From positions 1 through 40,787 of the IMG/VR virus record IMGVR_UViG_3300033145_000342: a stretch of 40,787 nt of DNA; one strand, written 5' to 3'. The translations under genes and the position numbers were made by a program. The notes beneath the pieces are model-generated. The model was not told the origin of the DNA. It saw nothing but the letters and a program-made list of their open reading frames with translations, and did not search any database. This DNA comes from a virus. Shown piece after piece: positions 1 to 7,025 of this stretch (the first letter of the stretch is position 1; every line of letters starts with the position of its first letter).

Positions 1-189
1 TCACTTCCTCACCCCCTTTTCTCCATCAAGCGGTATGAGCTCATGTATCCCGTCCTCTATGCACACAGGGCAGGGGTGGACGTCGAGTAGTGCTAGTATC
101 TCGGGGGTGTCCACACGCTGCCAGTTAACCTCTTCAGCCACTATCTCGAAGGCGTTACCGCAATTAGGGCACCAGTAGACGGTTACCAC
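1..189 (-). CDS. Small zinc-ribbon protein, unknown function
   Basis: Product of about 62 residues. Two CxxC knuckles are visible, CPNC near the N-terminus and CPVC in the second half, as in a small zinc ribbon. I chose the GTG at 187-189 because its G is shared with the last base of the upstream gene's TAG stop (TAGTG), an arrangement used repeatedly in this operon; the frame stays open upstream without a better start. It is the last gene of the leftward early operon, and its stop codon occupies the first three bases of the window. The role is unknown; small phage zinc ribbons are often nucleic-acid or host-protein binders, but nothing here shows which. Confidence 0.6.
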   Translation of the reverse strand: MVTVYWCPNCGNAFEIVAEEVNWQRVDTPEILALLDVHPCPVCIEDGIHELIPLDGEKGVRK

Positions 190-431
190 TACTTCCCCCG
201 CTTTCTGTTCGCAATCGTTTCCTTCTCCAACCGGCAATCAAGACACCAGATGGCCTTCCCCCGGCTCTTGCCAATGCGGTTAGTACACCCTGGAGTAGCG
301 CACACCTTACCTTCCTTGAACCTCACGCCTTCGTGTATCATCCGGTCAATCCTTGAGCGCCAGCGGTCGCGCTCGTCCTCCTCTTGCTCGGATAGCGCCG
401 TGAAGTAGTCTTGAGCGGATATCCAGGGCAT
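189..431 (-). CDS. Small Cys-containing (putative zinc-binding) protein
   Basis: 80 residues with an ATG start. The N-terminal half is acidic and probably helical. The C-terminal half has CATPGC followed by CLDC, a four-cysteine arrangement that suggests one zinc site, and ends in a basic tail. It overlaps the methyltransferase gene upstream by one base (TAATG-type junction) and the next gene by one base (TAGTG), so it sits in the same translationally coupled run. I do not recognise a family. Confidence 0.65.
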   Translation of the reverse strand: MPWISAQDYFTALSEQEEDERDRWRSRIDRMIHEGVRFKEGKVCATPGCTNRIGKSRGKAIWCLDCRLEKETIANRKRGK

Positions 432-1039
432 TACGGTAATTTCCCCTCCTTCACTACCTCCAGTCGTATCTTCACGATGTCTATTACGCCTATCAGGTGG
501 TTAGCGGCAAACGCCCTACCCTTCTTGTCGAGGCGACTCCACCACTCGCGGGCCTCGGGAGCCAAGTTATAGCCAACGTCTACTACCCTAAAGTCACAGG
601 ACACGTCCATAGGGGTCATAGGCGAGCGGGGGTTAGCAGCCTCACTCGCTATGAGCGCCTGGTTAAAGAAGGTAAAGGTGTCGGGGGTGATGACGCGCTT
701 ATGGTCGGGGTCTGACACGCTCCAGTGGTGCGCCCAATGGGGAACCTCCACGTCTACCTCGCCAGCGGGCTTCATCACCCGGTAAAGCTCCTCCATGAAG
801 TGCGTGAGGTCGGAGATGTGTTCGAGGACGTGCTTGATGAGGGCGTAGTCGAAGTCATTGCTTGCAAACGACCAGTCGCCCTCCAGGTCAAAGTGCGCGT
901 CGGCTTTGACCTGCTCGGCATGGTCTACGTTTACCCACGTCTCCCCGTCGGTGGACTTCCGGTAGTCCCTCCCACACCCGACGTTAAGGCAGACTCGGGG
1001 GCGGGTGGTTACGAGCTCCATGTAGTCATTCACGTCCAT
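431..1039 (-). CDS. SAM-dependent methyltransferase (class I fold)
   Basis: 202 residues. The N-terminal segment LNVGCGRDYR is motif I of a Rossmann-fold methyltransferase (SAM-binding GxGxG-like loop), followed by WVNVDH (acidic end of strand 2) and LIKHVLEHISDL, the HVLEH signature of the Methyltransf_11 family, then a post-VI-like strand. The substrate is not shown; in phages such enzymes modify small molecules, proteins, cell wall sugars or DNA bases. The ATG overlaps the 3' end of the upstream small-protein gene by 14 bp. The DNA methyltransferases three genes upstream are compatible with a modification cluster, but this enzyme has no DNA-recognition domain. Confidence 0.8.
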   Translation of the reverse strand: MDVNDYMELVTTRPRVCLNVGCGRDYRKSTDGETWVNVDHAEQVKADAHFDLEGDWSFASNDFDYALIKHVLEHISDLTHFMEELYRVMKPAGEVDVEVPHWAHHWSVSDPDHKRVITPDTFTFFNQALIASEAANPRSPMTPMDVSCDFRVVDVGYNLAPEAREWWSRLDKKGRAFAANHLIGVIDIVKIRLEVVKEGKLP

Positions 1040-1331
1040 TGTAAGCCTCCATGTATGCTGTCATGGCCTCCTCCAATGCTTTAGGGTTACTGATGCCAGT
1101 TGCCTTGAGGTCTTTGACGCCGTAGTTGATAAGGGTGTAGTTAATATCCGTAGCAGCCGCCTTTAAGTACACTCCCGGCCCCCCGTCGAAACTCTCAAGT
1201 TTGACTTTATACTTCTCGGTCCGCAGGCACCGCTCACTCTGGCACTTCACGCACCGCTCTATCTCGTATGAGAGGCTACGGTCGGCGCCCTCAATGCGGG
1301 CGATCTGTTGCCAGGAGTGCTTACAGGGCAT
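1026..1331 (-). CDS. Small protein with zinc-ribbon-like N-terminus
   Basis: 101 residues starting MPCKHSW, with CVKC and another Cys (C-L-R-T) shortly after. The Cys/His arrangement in the first 40 residues resembles a zinc ribbon of the CxxH...CxxC type common in small phage proteins. The C-terminal half is predicted mixed alpha/beta without a motif I know. The start ATG directly abuts the TAA of the upstream gene, so it is co-translated. Confidence 0.6.
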   Translation of the reverse strand: MPCKHSWQQIARIEGADRSLSYEIERCVKCQSERCLRTEKYKVKLESFDGGPGVYLKAAATDINYTLINYGVKDLKATGISNPKALEEAMTAYMEAYNGRE

Positions 1332-1742
1332 TTAGTTGGCCTCCATCGTTTTTAGGAATGCCGTGTAGTCCCTGAAATACCTTGGCTCGTCAACTCCCTC
1401 TCGGGGGGCGACCGTGATCGCAACGTAGGGGCGAATTATCAGACTCTGATATCCTTCCTTTATCAACGCTTCCGGGGCAAACCGCATGATGGCGGGGGTA
1501 GCGTCCCACATCAAGTCGTACTCATCCTGTGAAACCGTAATAACCGCACACCGCATAGGTGTCGGCAGGTGATGGTCAACCCTGTTCGCATATCGCTTGA
1601 TAAGTTTGCTGCCCTCATGGTTGGGGTCAATGCGGCTTAACTCTCGGTGCCGCTCCATGCACTCCTCGCAGATGTTCACGTCATCACGTAGCAACTTCTC
1701 CTCGTCGCAACCAGGGCAAAGTCCAGGGTGTCTGCCGCTCAT
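1332..1742 (-). CDS. Unknown protein with N-terminal double CxxC zinc motif
   Basis: 136 residues. An N-terminal CPGC...CEEC pair suggests a zinc ribbon over roughly residues 9-28. A downstream acidic/hydrophobic domain has no motif I recognise. Its ATG overlaps the TGA of the 41-residue gene upstream (ATGA), which indicates translational coupling. Confidence 0.6.
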   Translation of the reverse strand: MSGRHPGLCPGCDEEKLLRDDVNICEECMERHRELSRIDPNHEGSKLIKRYANRVDHHLPTPMRCAVITVSQDEYDLMWDATPAIMRFAPEALIKEGYQSLIIRPYVAITVAPREGVDEPRYFRDYTAFLKTMEAN

Positions 1743-1864
1743 TTCTCTACCCTCGCTTCCTCCAGCGCCTTGCAGTTATTACAGATAACCCGCTCTGCGC
1801 CTCTCACCGCGCCTTGGTACCAGAAGCCGCAACCACAGAAGATGCAGTAGCACCAGACGCTCAT
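1739..1864 (-). CDS. 41-residue Cys-rich microprotein (zinc knuckle-like)
   Basis: A short reading frame fills the gap between two larger genes exactly. Its ATG (1862-1864) overlaps the TGA of the C5 methyltransferase and its own TGA (1739-1741) overlaps the next ATG. The product begins MSVWCYCIFCGCGFW and later has CNNC, giving six cysteines in 41 residues and a strong case for a zinc-binding knuckle. ATGA junctions at both ends argue that it is translated. Function unknown. Confidence 0.6.
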   Translation of the reverse strand: MSVWCYCIFCGCGFWYQGAVRGAERVICNNCKALEEARVEK

Positions 1865-2811
1865 CGCCTTATCCAGAACTCAACGTGTGCATCCCAATCA
1901 CCCAATAGGGTTTTCGGGTCATGGTCAATTACGATTGTGTTTCCCACTTCCTTCGCCTCCACTAGCAACTTGAGGATCGGAGCGAAGGCGCAGGTGTCCA
2001 CTTCGTTGAAAGCGAGGAAGGACTTTGTCACATCACAAATCCCGTTGTCCACCCAATCAATCGCAACCACAGGGACAACCCCGTTACCTGTTGCTCGCAG
2101 TCGGTCCACGCGAATGGTAGGCCCATCAGCATCTCCACGAACAGCGGGTTCAACTTGCGGATTGTCAGCAATGACTCGCCTCCAACCGTTGATGTCTTTT
2201 GGACCTGGCGGGAACATTCGCGGGCCATTTCGTTCAATGGCTGGCCCCTTGTTGAAGCAGCCAGTCTCCGAGCAAGGAACCCACTCCCGCCTGCTGTTCG
2301 ATAATCCCTTGCCGCCGGAGTGGGCCAATATGAAGAGACGTAGGCGTTTCTGTGTCGCGCCAACTTCCTCCGCGCTGAATAGTCCCGCCTCAACTCTGTA
2401 GCCCAGGCTTTCGAGCTCGGCCTTGTGTCCATACCGAGCGTCAACTGCTCCTGAGACGTTCTCAAGGAATACAAGGCTGGGTTCCACCTCTCGGACAATG
2501 CGGGCAACTTGAGGCCACAGGTAGCGAGAATCGCTGGCCCCCCTTCGCTTGCCAGCGAGTGAGAACGGCTGGCACGGTTCTCCCGCAACGACGATGTCCA
2601 CGACACCACGCCACAGGCTGCCATCGAAGGTTGTGAGGTCGTCCCAGACAGGCGCGATATCCAGGGCCGATTCTTCCATGCGGGCCACGAGGCAAGCCGC
2701 CGCGTAGGCTTCCCGCTCGACGTAACACACAGTTCGATAAGCATGTCCGAGGGCGATTCTAAGGCCGAGTTCCAGCCCTCCAACCCCGGCACAAACAGCC
2801 AAGCCATTCAA
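1861..2811 (-). CDS. DNA (cytosine-5-)-methyltransferase
   Basis: Transfers a methyl group from SAM to C5 of cytosine in DNA. The canonical motifs appear in order: motif I CAGVGGLELG at the N-terminus, motif IV with catalytic Cys in GEPCQPFSLAGKRRG (C about residue 80), motif VI ENV (about 117-119), motif VIII QKRLR (about 154-158) and a late motif X-like RATGNGVVP. The region between VIII and X, which holds the target-recognition segment, is short. I chose TTG at 2811 because GGAGGAGG lies 5 bases ahead and the product then begins MNGLAVCAGVGG, typical for phage enzymes; ATG at 2823 is the alternative. There is no cognate endonuclease beside it, so it is best read as an orphan methylase for evading host restriction. 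Confidence 0.92.
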   Translation of the reverse strand: MNGLAVCAGVGGLELGLRIALGHAYRTVCYVEREAYAAACLVARMEESALDIAPVWDDLTTFDGSLWRGVVDIVVAGEPCQPFSLAGKRRGASDSRYLWPQVARIVREVEPSLVFLENVSGAVDARYGHKAELESLGYRVEAGLFSAEEVGATQKRLRLFILAHSGGKGLSNSRREWVPCSETGCFNKGPAIERNGPRMFPPGPKDINGWRRVIADNPQVEPAVRGDADGPTIRVDRLRATGNGVVPVVAIDWVDNGICDVTKSFLAFNEVDTCAFAPILKLLVEAKEVGNTIVIDHDPKTLLGDWDAHVEFWIRR

Positions 2812-2851
2812 CGCCTCCTCCATGCTCGATACCAGCACCAGAAGTAGAGGG

Positions 2852-3637
2852 TCAAAACAGCATCCCCTCCCGCATCTCTACCGCGACAGGATTAAGCCAT
2901 AGGACTTCCTCCCGGACCCGTCCTCCATCCGCGTTCGCACTTACCCGACATTCCTCCCAACTCACCAGCTCACAGGAATAAAGATCATTCTCATATCCCG
3001 ATAGCAATACAGGACCTGGGCTGGCCTTGAGCGCGTCCAGCATCTCGCAATGTTCTTCCTCGCTTGTACGCATGGCATATAAGGGCGGGACTTCCAGGTA
3101 AGGCGGGTCGGCGTAGATCAGGGTATGCTTGGCCGCAAGTCGGTTGATAACATCGACGGCGAGCGAGTTCTCTATCTGCACCCCGCGTAGCCTTTCTGCT
3201 ACGGCGAGGATCCGCTCTGGCAGATCCCGCCAAACATGAACGACAATCTTGCCCTGCGCTCCGCAACCTTCGTTCTTCCAGCCGCTAGAGGTGTTCAGGC
3301 GAGTCCCGAACGCTTGCCAACATCGGACAAGGAACCGACGTGCATCCTCCAGTTCGTCACCAGTCATTTCATAACTGGCGCAGTACTCCTCCCGGCTCCA
3401 CGGTGTCATGTAAATGAGGTCCGTCAGCTCTTGCGGCCGCTCGCGCAAGACGCGAAACAGGTTAATCACGTCGCCGTTCAAATCGTTGACCGTTTCGATC
3501 TTGGATCGTTCCTTCTTGAATAGCACGGCACCTGACCCGAAGTAAGGCTCGACGTAGTGAACATGATCTGGCATGTGAGAGATGATCCAGTCAGCGATGT
3601 TCCACTTACTGCCTGGATAACGAAGGACGGGTTTCAC
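2852..3637 (-). CDS. DNA adenine N6-methyltransferase (Dam-like, D12 class)
   Basis: 261 residues. The D12-class motifs are clear: YPGSK at residues 7-11, EPYFGSGAV (SAM-binding FxGxG) at about 30-38, and catalytic DPPY at 177-180. It methylates N6 of adenine in a short DNA site; the target sequence cannot be read from the protein. It lies between a lysozyme-like gene and the C5 methyltransferase, and its ATG overlaps the upstream gene's stop by 4 bp. No restriction endonuclease is adjacent, so a protective anti-restriction role is the simplest reading. Confidence 0.92.
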   Translation of the reverse strand: MKPVLRYPGSKWNIADWIISHMPDHVHYVEPYFGSGAVLFKKERSKIETVNDLNGDVINLFRVLRERPQELTDLIYMTPWSREEYCASYEMTGDELEDARRFLVRCWQAFGTRLNTSSGWKNEGCGAQGKIVVHVWRDLPERILAVAERLRGVQIENSLAVDVINRLAAKHTLIYADPPYLEVPPLYAMRTSEEEHCEMLDALKASPGPVLLSGYENDLYSCELVSWEECRVSANADGGRVREEVLWLNPVAVEMREGMLF

Positions 3638-4143
3638 GGCACTATCCCCACAATGTAGTCAACCTGACCCTGTACGTTCGGTATCCACGTCTGGTAAGGG
3701 TTCTCGCAATACTCAGGGTTCACAAACTCCTCGGCCCGTTGCGCCGAACCCCACCGCTTGAGCGTGTTGTCAAACCAAAACGCCACGCTCTGTTCCCATG
3801 ATCCAAACGACATACCCGGCCCTAGCCCCCACGCGTTGAACGCGGGGCACACACGGCCCTTCGTGCTTTCCGCTTGCGCAATAGCGGGGCAGAGCGCGAA
3901 GTTGACTCCAGTCCTGTCGGCGTGACTGACGATGAGTTCCCCGAGCCCCGCCATCGGTGAACCCACAAGGTAGATATTCACCTGTCCGACACGGCGAGTC
4001 TTGCGCTCCGACGCAATCGCCTGGTCAAGCAACCACGTTATCCTCTTAGCGTCCATCTCGGGCGTGTTGCCGCCGGAGGTAGCAGGAGCGCAACCGGTGG
4101 TGATGGCCTCCGAAGAGTCCACCGATGTCGTATCAATAACCAC
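3634..4143 (-). CDS. Lysozyme/glucosaminidase-like peptidoglycan hydrolase
   Basis: 169 residues from GTG (4141-4143), with AGGAG about 9 bases upstream. The core reads AIAQAESTKGR then NAWGLG and FGSWEQSV, the pattern of lysozyme-superfamily domains in which the Glu of AxxES is catalytic and NAWG(W/L)G follows. The first 30 residues are Ser/Thr/Gly-rich and look like an extracellular linker rather than an initiation region. Immediately upstream, in another frame, is a hydrophobic signal-anchor-like sequence (next feature), so this may be the 3' part of a frameshifted secreted enzyme. Its place among early genes, far from the lysis cassette at 16-17 kb, suggests a role other than timed lysis. 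The family call is by pattern only. Confidence 0.65.
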   Translation of the reverse strand: MVIDTTSVDSSEAITTGCAPATSGGNTPEMDAKRITWLLDQAIASERKTRRVGQVNIYLVGSPMAGLGELIVSHADRTGVNFALCPAIAQAESTKGRVCPAFNAWGLGPGMSFGSWEQSVAFWFDNTLKRWGSAQRAEEFVNPEYCENPYQTWIPNVQGQVDYIVGIVP

Positions 4144-4147
4144 TTCG

Positions 4148-4336
4148 CTACGCTCCTGCCGGGAGGATGATGTGCGGCAACTGAGGATTGATGCTTACCT
4201 GGAAACCGGCGGTATCATTTCGACACTCACTTGTCGTTGAGTGATATGCTGTTTGCGCGGATGCCGTTAGCAGGGCGAGGACTCCTACAAGAATCAGCCC
4301 CCAGCGGTGTCCGCTTTGTTTTCGCTTGATTGCGCT
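4148..4336 (-). pseudogene. Signal-anchor reading frame without a normal start, upstream of the hydrolase
   Basis: An open frame runs from just after a TGA (4337-4339) to a TAG (4148-4150). It encodes a basic stretch (IKRKQSGHRW), a hydrophobic core (GLILVGVLALLTASA) and a polar, exported-looking tail (YHSTTSECRNDTAGF). It has no ATG, GTG or TTG in frame. A GTG at 4338-4340 with AAGGA upstream is one frame off. Its end is one frame off the hydrolase at 3634-4143, and joining the two through the CCCGG run near 4160 gives a continuous, natural-looking anchored enzyme. Either two indels (mutation or assembly error) or unusual initiation plus recoding would be needed. I list it as a broken or recoded 5' part. 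Confidence 0.4.
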
Positions 4337-4565
4337 TCACGTCCTTTCCTTCTTCACACGCCTCAAGTTCTTCAGCCTCGTCTTTGGTAAGTAGGTAGAA
4401 CTTCCCGATACCACAAAGCGTTGACACCTTAACTGGTATGCCGCATATTTCGAGTTCCTTGAGATGCGTATTAACTAGCGTTATCGGGTCAACATACATG
4501 GCGTGGGGCATCTCTACGTTCTTCTCACGGAAGGTGTCTATCGCCCGTTCAAGTTCTTCCATCAC
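4227..4565 (-). CDS. Unknown early protein
   Basis: 112 residues from ATG. The first 70 residues are acidic, amphipathic and well folded in appearance. The last 35 or so (from KRNQAKTKR) change abruptly to basic and proline-rich composition. In the -1-shifted frame the tail would instead read REAQSSENKADTAGG and stop, which looks more like the natural end. The C-terminus therefore lies in the same disturbed zone as the start-less signal-anchor frame. No family recognised. Confidence 0.5.
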   Translation of the reverse strand: MMEELERAIDTFREKNVEMPHAMYVDPITLVNTHLKELEICGIPVKVSTLCGIGKFYLLTKDEAEELEACEEGKDVKRNQAKTKRTPLGADSCRSPRPANGIRANSISLNDK

Positions 4566-4726
4566 TCACCCCTCCCTGATTGCGGTTTGTCCTTCGCCAG
4601 TATCCCGATTACGCTTTCAGTCGTTGGTAGTTTCTTGGCGTTAACCAAGTAAAGACTCATGCTTCCCTTGATGCGGATGAACCGTTGTAGCGGGAGATGA
4701 ATTACCCGGTAGATGTTAACGTTCAC
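4562..4726 (-). CDS. Small unknown protein (54 aa)
   Basis: I place the start at GTG 4724-4726, which shares a base with the upstream TAG (TAGTG) and follows a GGGGAG ribosome site; longer alternatives run back into the preceding gene. The product starts (M)NVNIYRVIHLPLQRF and is mixed basic/hydrophobic without motifs. It ends by overlapping the next ATG (4 bp). Function unknown. Confidence 0.5.
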   Translation of the reverse strand: MNVNIYRVIHLPLQRFIRIKGSMSLYLVNAKKLPTTESVIGILAKDKPQSGRGE

Positions 4727-4875
4727 TACTCCCCGCCTCCCCTCTCCCCTTCCGTCAACTTCGCAAGTTGGTGACAAGCCCAACTCTCACGCTGTTCTGC
4801 TTCCTTGCACCAGCACTTCCAGTGATATCGCTCCTTGTCCATTTGCTGTGCTATCTTATCACGTTCATTCCGCAC
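4726..4875 (-). CDS. Small charged helical protein (49 aa)
   Basis: GTG start at 4873-4875 inside the end of the upstream gene, preceded by AAGGGGGG. The product is highly charged and probably a single helix (RNERDKIAQQMDKERYHWKCW...), with three cysteines near the middle. It ends in TAG overlapping the next GTG. The function is unknown; operon position and overlap are the main evidence. Confidence 0.45.
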   Translation of the reverse strand: MRNERDKIAQQMDKERYHWKCWCKEAEQRESWACHQLAKLTEGERGGGE

Positions 4876-5170
4876 CCCCCTTCTCACCTTCGAGGTCGAG
4901 TTCGACCTGTTTGTATCCACGCTCAAAGTTGATTCTGGCTTGATACCTGTCGAGTGGTTCAGCCTCCGGCACCGCCACCAGCCCCCTGTCCTTGTCCTCG
5001 ATCACGGCGCGGAAGGCGGGGGCGTGGTCGTCGAACTCACCTTTCAAGACTCTTATCATCATCTCGCGCTTAAAAAGCGTGATTTCACTAGGAGGCAATT
5101 CATCCCATACGCTTGCAACCAAATCACTAAACCAGTATTCGGGATAACGATTCTGTTTCTGTTTTGCCAC
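4865..5170 (-). CDS. Unknown early protein (101 aa)
   Basis: GTG at 5168-5170 overlaps the upstream TAG (TAGTG) and follows GGAGAGGAG. The product begins (M)AKQKQNRYPEYWF and contains an amphipathic, acidic central region (SVWDELPPSEITLFKREMMIRV). It has no zinc or catalytic motif that I can name. It sits in a run of small early genes between the replication block and the methyltransferases. Confidence 0.55.
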   Translation of the reverse strand: MAKQKQNRYPEYWFSDLVASVWDELPPSEITLFKREMMIRVLKGEFDDHAPAFRAVIEDKDRGLVAVPEAEPLDRYQARINFERGYKQVELDLEGEKGGAE

Positions 5171-5433
5171 TACGACTCCTCTCCTGTTGCTTGCCATCCA
5201 CCACGCCTCAATTTCTGGCAAGGCGGGTAGCGGCAATCAATCAGCCCGTCCTCATCCTCAGGCCAGCCCTCGACATAGGCGACCTCGTTGTCCAGGCACC
5301 ACAACTCCCCCTTGTCCTCAACCGCCTTCCCGATATTAGCTATGGAGGTGAGGGAGAGGTTGGTGTACTCGCGCAAGTCCTCCATGATTGAGTTAACTGC
5401 TACAAAGATTACTTCGTAATCATGCTCACTCAT
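5170..5433 (-). CDS. Unknown acidic protein (87 aa)
   Basis: Start at ATG 5431-5433 (MSEHDYEVIF), preceded by GGAGGACGG; the frame is open further upstream but overlaps the previous gene there. The N-terminal half is an acidic helix-rich segment; the C-terminal half carries two cysteines (CRYPPC). No family recognised. Confidence 0.55.
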   Translation of the reverse strand: MSEHDYEVIFVAVNSIMEDLREYTNLSLTSIANIGKAVEDKGELWCLDNEVAYVEGWPEDEDGLIDCRYPPCQKLRRGGWQATGEES

Positions 5434-5599
5434 CTCCGTCCTCCTCTCGTTTCGGCTTTGGCGGATGCGGTGGCCTGTCGCATCTGTCGAGCAAGCAATA
5501 GAACTCCTCCACACTCTCGCCCGTCACAAAGTCCTGCCCAAACTGGTGTTGTCCGTGAGGGCAAGTCATGCACTCGGGAGCGGGGTTAATCTTTCGCAT
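5426..5599 (-). CDS. Small Cys-rich protein (57 aa)
   Basis: ATG at 5597-5599 is preceded by AAGGAGG at 6-nt spacing, which decides the start over upstream in-frame codons. The product has CMTCPHG...H...C...C, a plausible zinc site, and ends in a proline/charged tail. It overlaps its upstream neighbour by 14 bp and the next gene by 8 bp. Function unknown. Confidence 0.55.
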   Translation of the reverse strand: MRKINPAPECMTCPHGQHQFGQDFVTGESVEEFYCLLDRCDRPPHPPKPKREEDGDE

Positions 5600-5831
5600 C
5601 CCCATCCTCCTTATGTTCTTGCCACCAATACTCACACGCTCCACCCTGACGACATTCATGCCTCTTGCCACACGTATCACACCGCCACACTCCCCGCAAC
5701 ATAGCGTCGATGATGGTCTTGTGGGCGGGGTTTAGGTGGCAGTCGTGACGAAGAACACAATCGCCATTAAGGTCAACATTAGCAACTAGGCATCCGTGGC
5801 ACTTTGGCGGTAACTCGCACTTATCCATCAT
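5586..5831 (-). CDS. Cys-rich small protein (about 81 aa)
   Basis: Starts at tandem ATGs (5826-5831) after AAGGGGG. It contains nine cysteines, including CHGC, CDTCGKRHEC and further Cys/His residues, suggesting two zinc-binding modules. Longer versions of this frame read back through the neighbouring gene with unlikely composition. Role unknown. Confidence 0.6.
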   Translation of the reverse strand: MMDKCELPPKCHGCLVANVDLNGDCVLRHDCHLNPAHKTIIDAMLRGVWRCDTCGKRHECRQGGACEYWWQEHKEDGDAKD

Positions 5832-6060
5832 TCCCCCTTGCCTTGAGCATTGCGTCGACCAACTCGTATGCCTCCACCGCAATGTCCTCTTTCCACGGCA
5901 GACCATGACAGGGATGATATCCGCCGCCGTGCCGTGCATGAGCCAACATCCCCGCCAACGCGCAACCGGCGAAGAAGTCGCGGAGTTGTCGCTGTTCTTT
6001 GCCAAGTCCCTTCTTGTACATCTCGTCTACCCGAGTGTAGTCATGTAAGTCACTCATCAT
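5821..6060 (-). CDS. Unknown early protein (79 aa)
   Basis: Starts MMSDLHDYTR after a GGGGGA ribosome site; the stop overlaps the next ATG. Mostly helical in appearance, with a central Gly/His-rich stretch (AHARHGGGYHPCH) and a C-terminal acidic helix. The pattern H...H...C...H could bind metal, but no family is recognised. It resembles the small accessory proteins common in phage early operons. Confidence 0.6.
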   Translation of the reverse strand: MMSDLHDYTRVDEMYKKGLGKEQRQLRDFFAGCALAGMLAHARHGGGYHPCHGLPWKEDIAVEAYELVDAMLKARGNDG

Positions 6061-6842
6061 TCCCCCCTTGCCACTAGGTCACTTACATCCTTCTCTCCGA
6101 CGATCTTGCACCGCTTCACCCGGAACTTACCGTCGGTTGCCGTTGGGATACACGCAATATCGTCTGCGGTAAACTCTGCTATCAGCACGCGGAAGCCCTC
6201 TCGCCACTCTCGCAAGCACCAGTCCAGCGTTGCAAGGTTAATACCAGCGCCGCATTGCTCGTTAATGCTCTCGTTACAAACGTCAACCGAATACTCACCG
6301 TTCATCTCATAGGTGATGCCGCCGTTGTATGGCCCCTCGTTGCACTCGTTTACTAGTTTGTAGGCGTGGAGCTTGCCGGGTTGGTCGAGCATTATCAATA
6401 GTGGGGTTATCCACTCGGGCTTGATGCCTTTGGCGGAATGGAGGTTGGCGTAACGGAGGTTGGCGGAACTGAGGTCGGCGTAACGGAGGTTGGCGTAACG
6501 GAGGTTGGCGGAATGGAGGTTGGCGTAACGGAGGTTGGCGTAACGGAGGTTGGCGGAATGGAGGTCGACGGAATGGAGGTTGGCGGAATGGAGGTTGGCG
6601 TAACGGAGGTTGGCGTAACGGAGGTTGGCGGAATGGAGGTTGGCGGAATGGAGGTCGACGGAATGGAGGTCGACGGAATGGAGGTCGGCGGAATGGAGGT
6701 CGGCGGAATGGAGGTCGACGGAATGGAGGTCGACGGAATGGAGGTCGGCGTATCGAAGGTTGGCACATTCGCCACCTTCTTCATTCCTCAACCACTTGCC
6801 ATGCGTGTCGATGATTTCCTTGAGCTTCTTACTGTCCATCAT
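6057..6842 (-). CDS. Pentapeptide-repeat protein with C-terminal globular domain
   Basis: 261 residues. After a short N-terminal helix (about residues 1-26) come 22 consecutive pentapeptides of the form (A/V)(N/D)L(R/H)(Y/S), with Leu always central, as in right-handed quadrilateral beta-helices. From about residue 137 a Cys-containing globular domain follows, similar to the domain often found after such repeats in phage proteins (DUF5758-like, recalled, not searched). Some pentapeptide proteins mimic DNA and bind gyrase (Qnr, MfpA), but these repeats lack direct evidence of that. The coding DNA is a nearly perfect 15-bp tandem repeat. ATG is preceded by GAGGGGGA. Confidence 0.85.
   Translation of the reverse strand: MMDSKKLKEIIDTHGKWLRNEEGGECANLRYADLHSVDLHSVDLHSADLHSADLHSVDLHSVDLHSANLHSANLRYANLRYANLHSANLHSVDLHSANLRYANLRYANLHSANLRYANLRYADLSSANLRYANLHSAKGIKPEWITPLLIMLDQPGKLHAYKLVNECNEGPYNGGITYEMNGEYSVDVCNESINEQCGAGINLATLDWCLREWREGFRVLIAEFTADDIACIPTATDGKFRVKRCKIVGEKDVSDLVARGE
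6431..6770 (+). repeat. 15-bp tandem repeat array encoding the pentapeptide helix
   Basis: About 22 units of 15 bp, drawn from very few variants (GAGGTTGGCGTAACG, GAGGTTGGCGGAATG, GAGGTCGACGGAATG, GAGGTCGGCGGAATG as read on the plus strand). Several units are identical and higher-order blocks recur, a sign of recent expansion or contraction by slippage or unequal recombination. All six frames stay open across it, which creates long spurious reading frames. Confidence 0.9.
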
Positions 6843-6848
6843 TCCCCC

Positions 6849-7025
6849 TCAGTTATTGCTCGGTCTCAAGCCCAACCTGGGCACGGTCATCAAGGTTCCC
6901 GCGTACATGCTATACACCGACGCCAGTTGAACCAGGGTTACCTTGGTCGTCATGTGGCCGTGCTTCTCGACTCTTGTGAGTGTGAGCGGTATCAGTGGGA
7001 GTCCTTTGGTGCGGCAGATGTTCAT
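6849..7025 (-). CDS. Small unknown protein (58 aa) coupled to helicase loader
   Basis: ATG at 7023-7025 overlaps the TGA of the helicase-loader gene (ATGA), and the frame fills the gap before the pentapeptide gene, whose ATG lies 6 bp after its TGA. The product starts MNICRTKGLPLIPLTLTRVE and is basic and moderately hydrophobic. No motif recognised. The overlap geometry, repeated throughout this operon, is the main reason to accept it. Confidence 0.5.
   Translation of the reverse strand: MNICRTKGLPLIPLTLTRVEKHGHMTTKVTLVQLASVYSMYAGTLMTVPRLGLRPSNN

Noticed and set aside
2028-2807. A 259-codon frame within the C5 methyltransferase gene.
   Set aside because: It overlaps a protein with all cytosine-methyltransferase motifs in order; its own product has no domain pattern.
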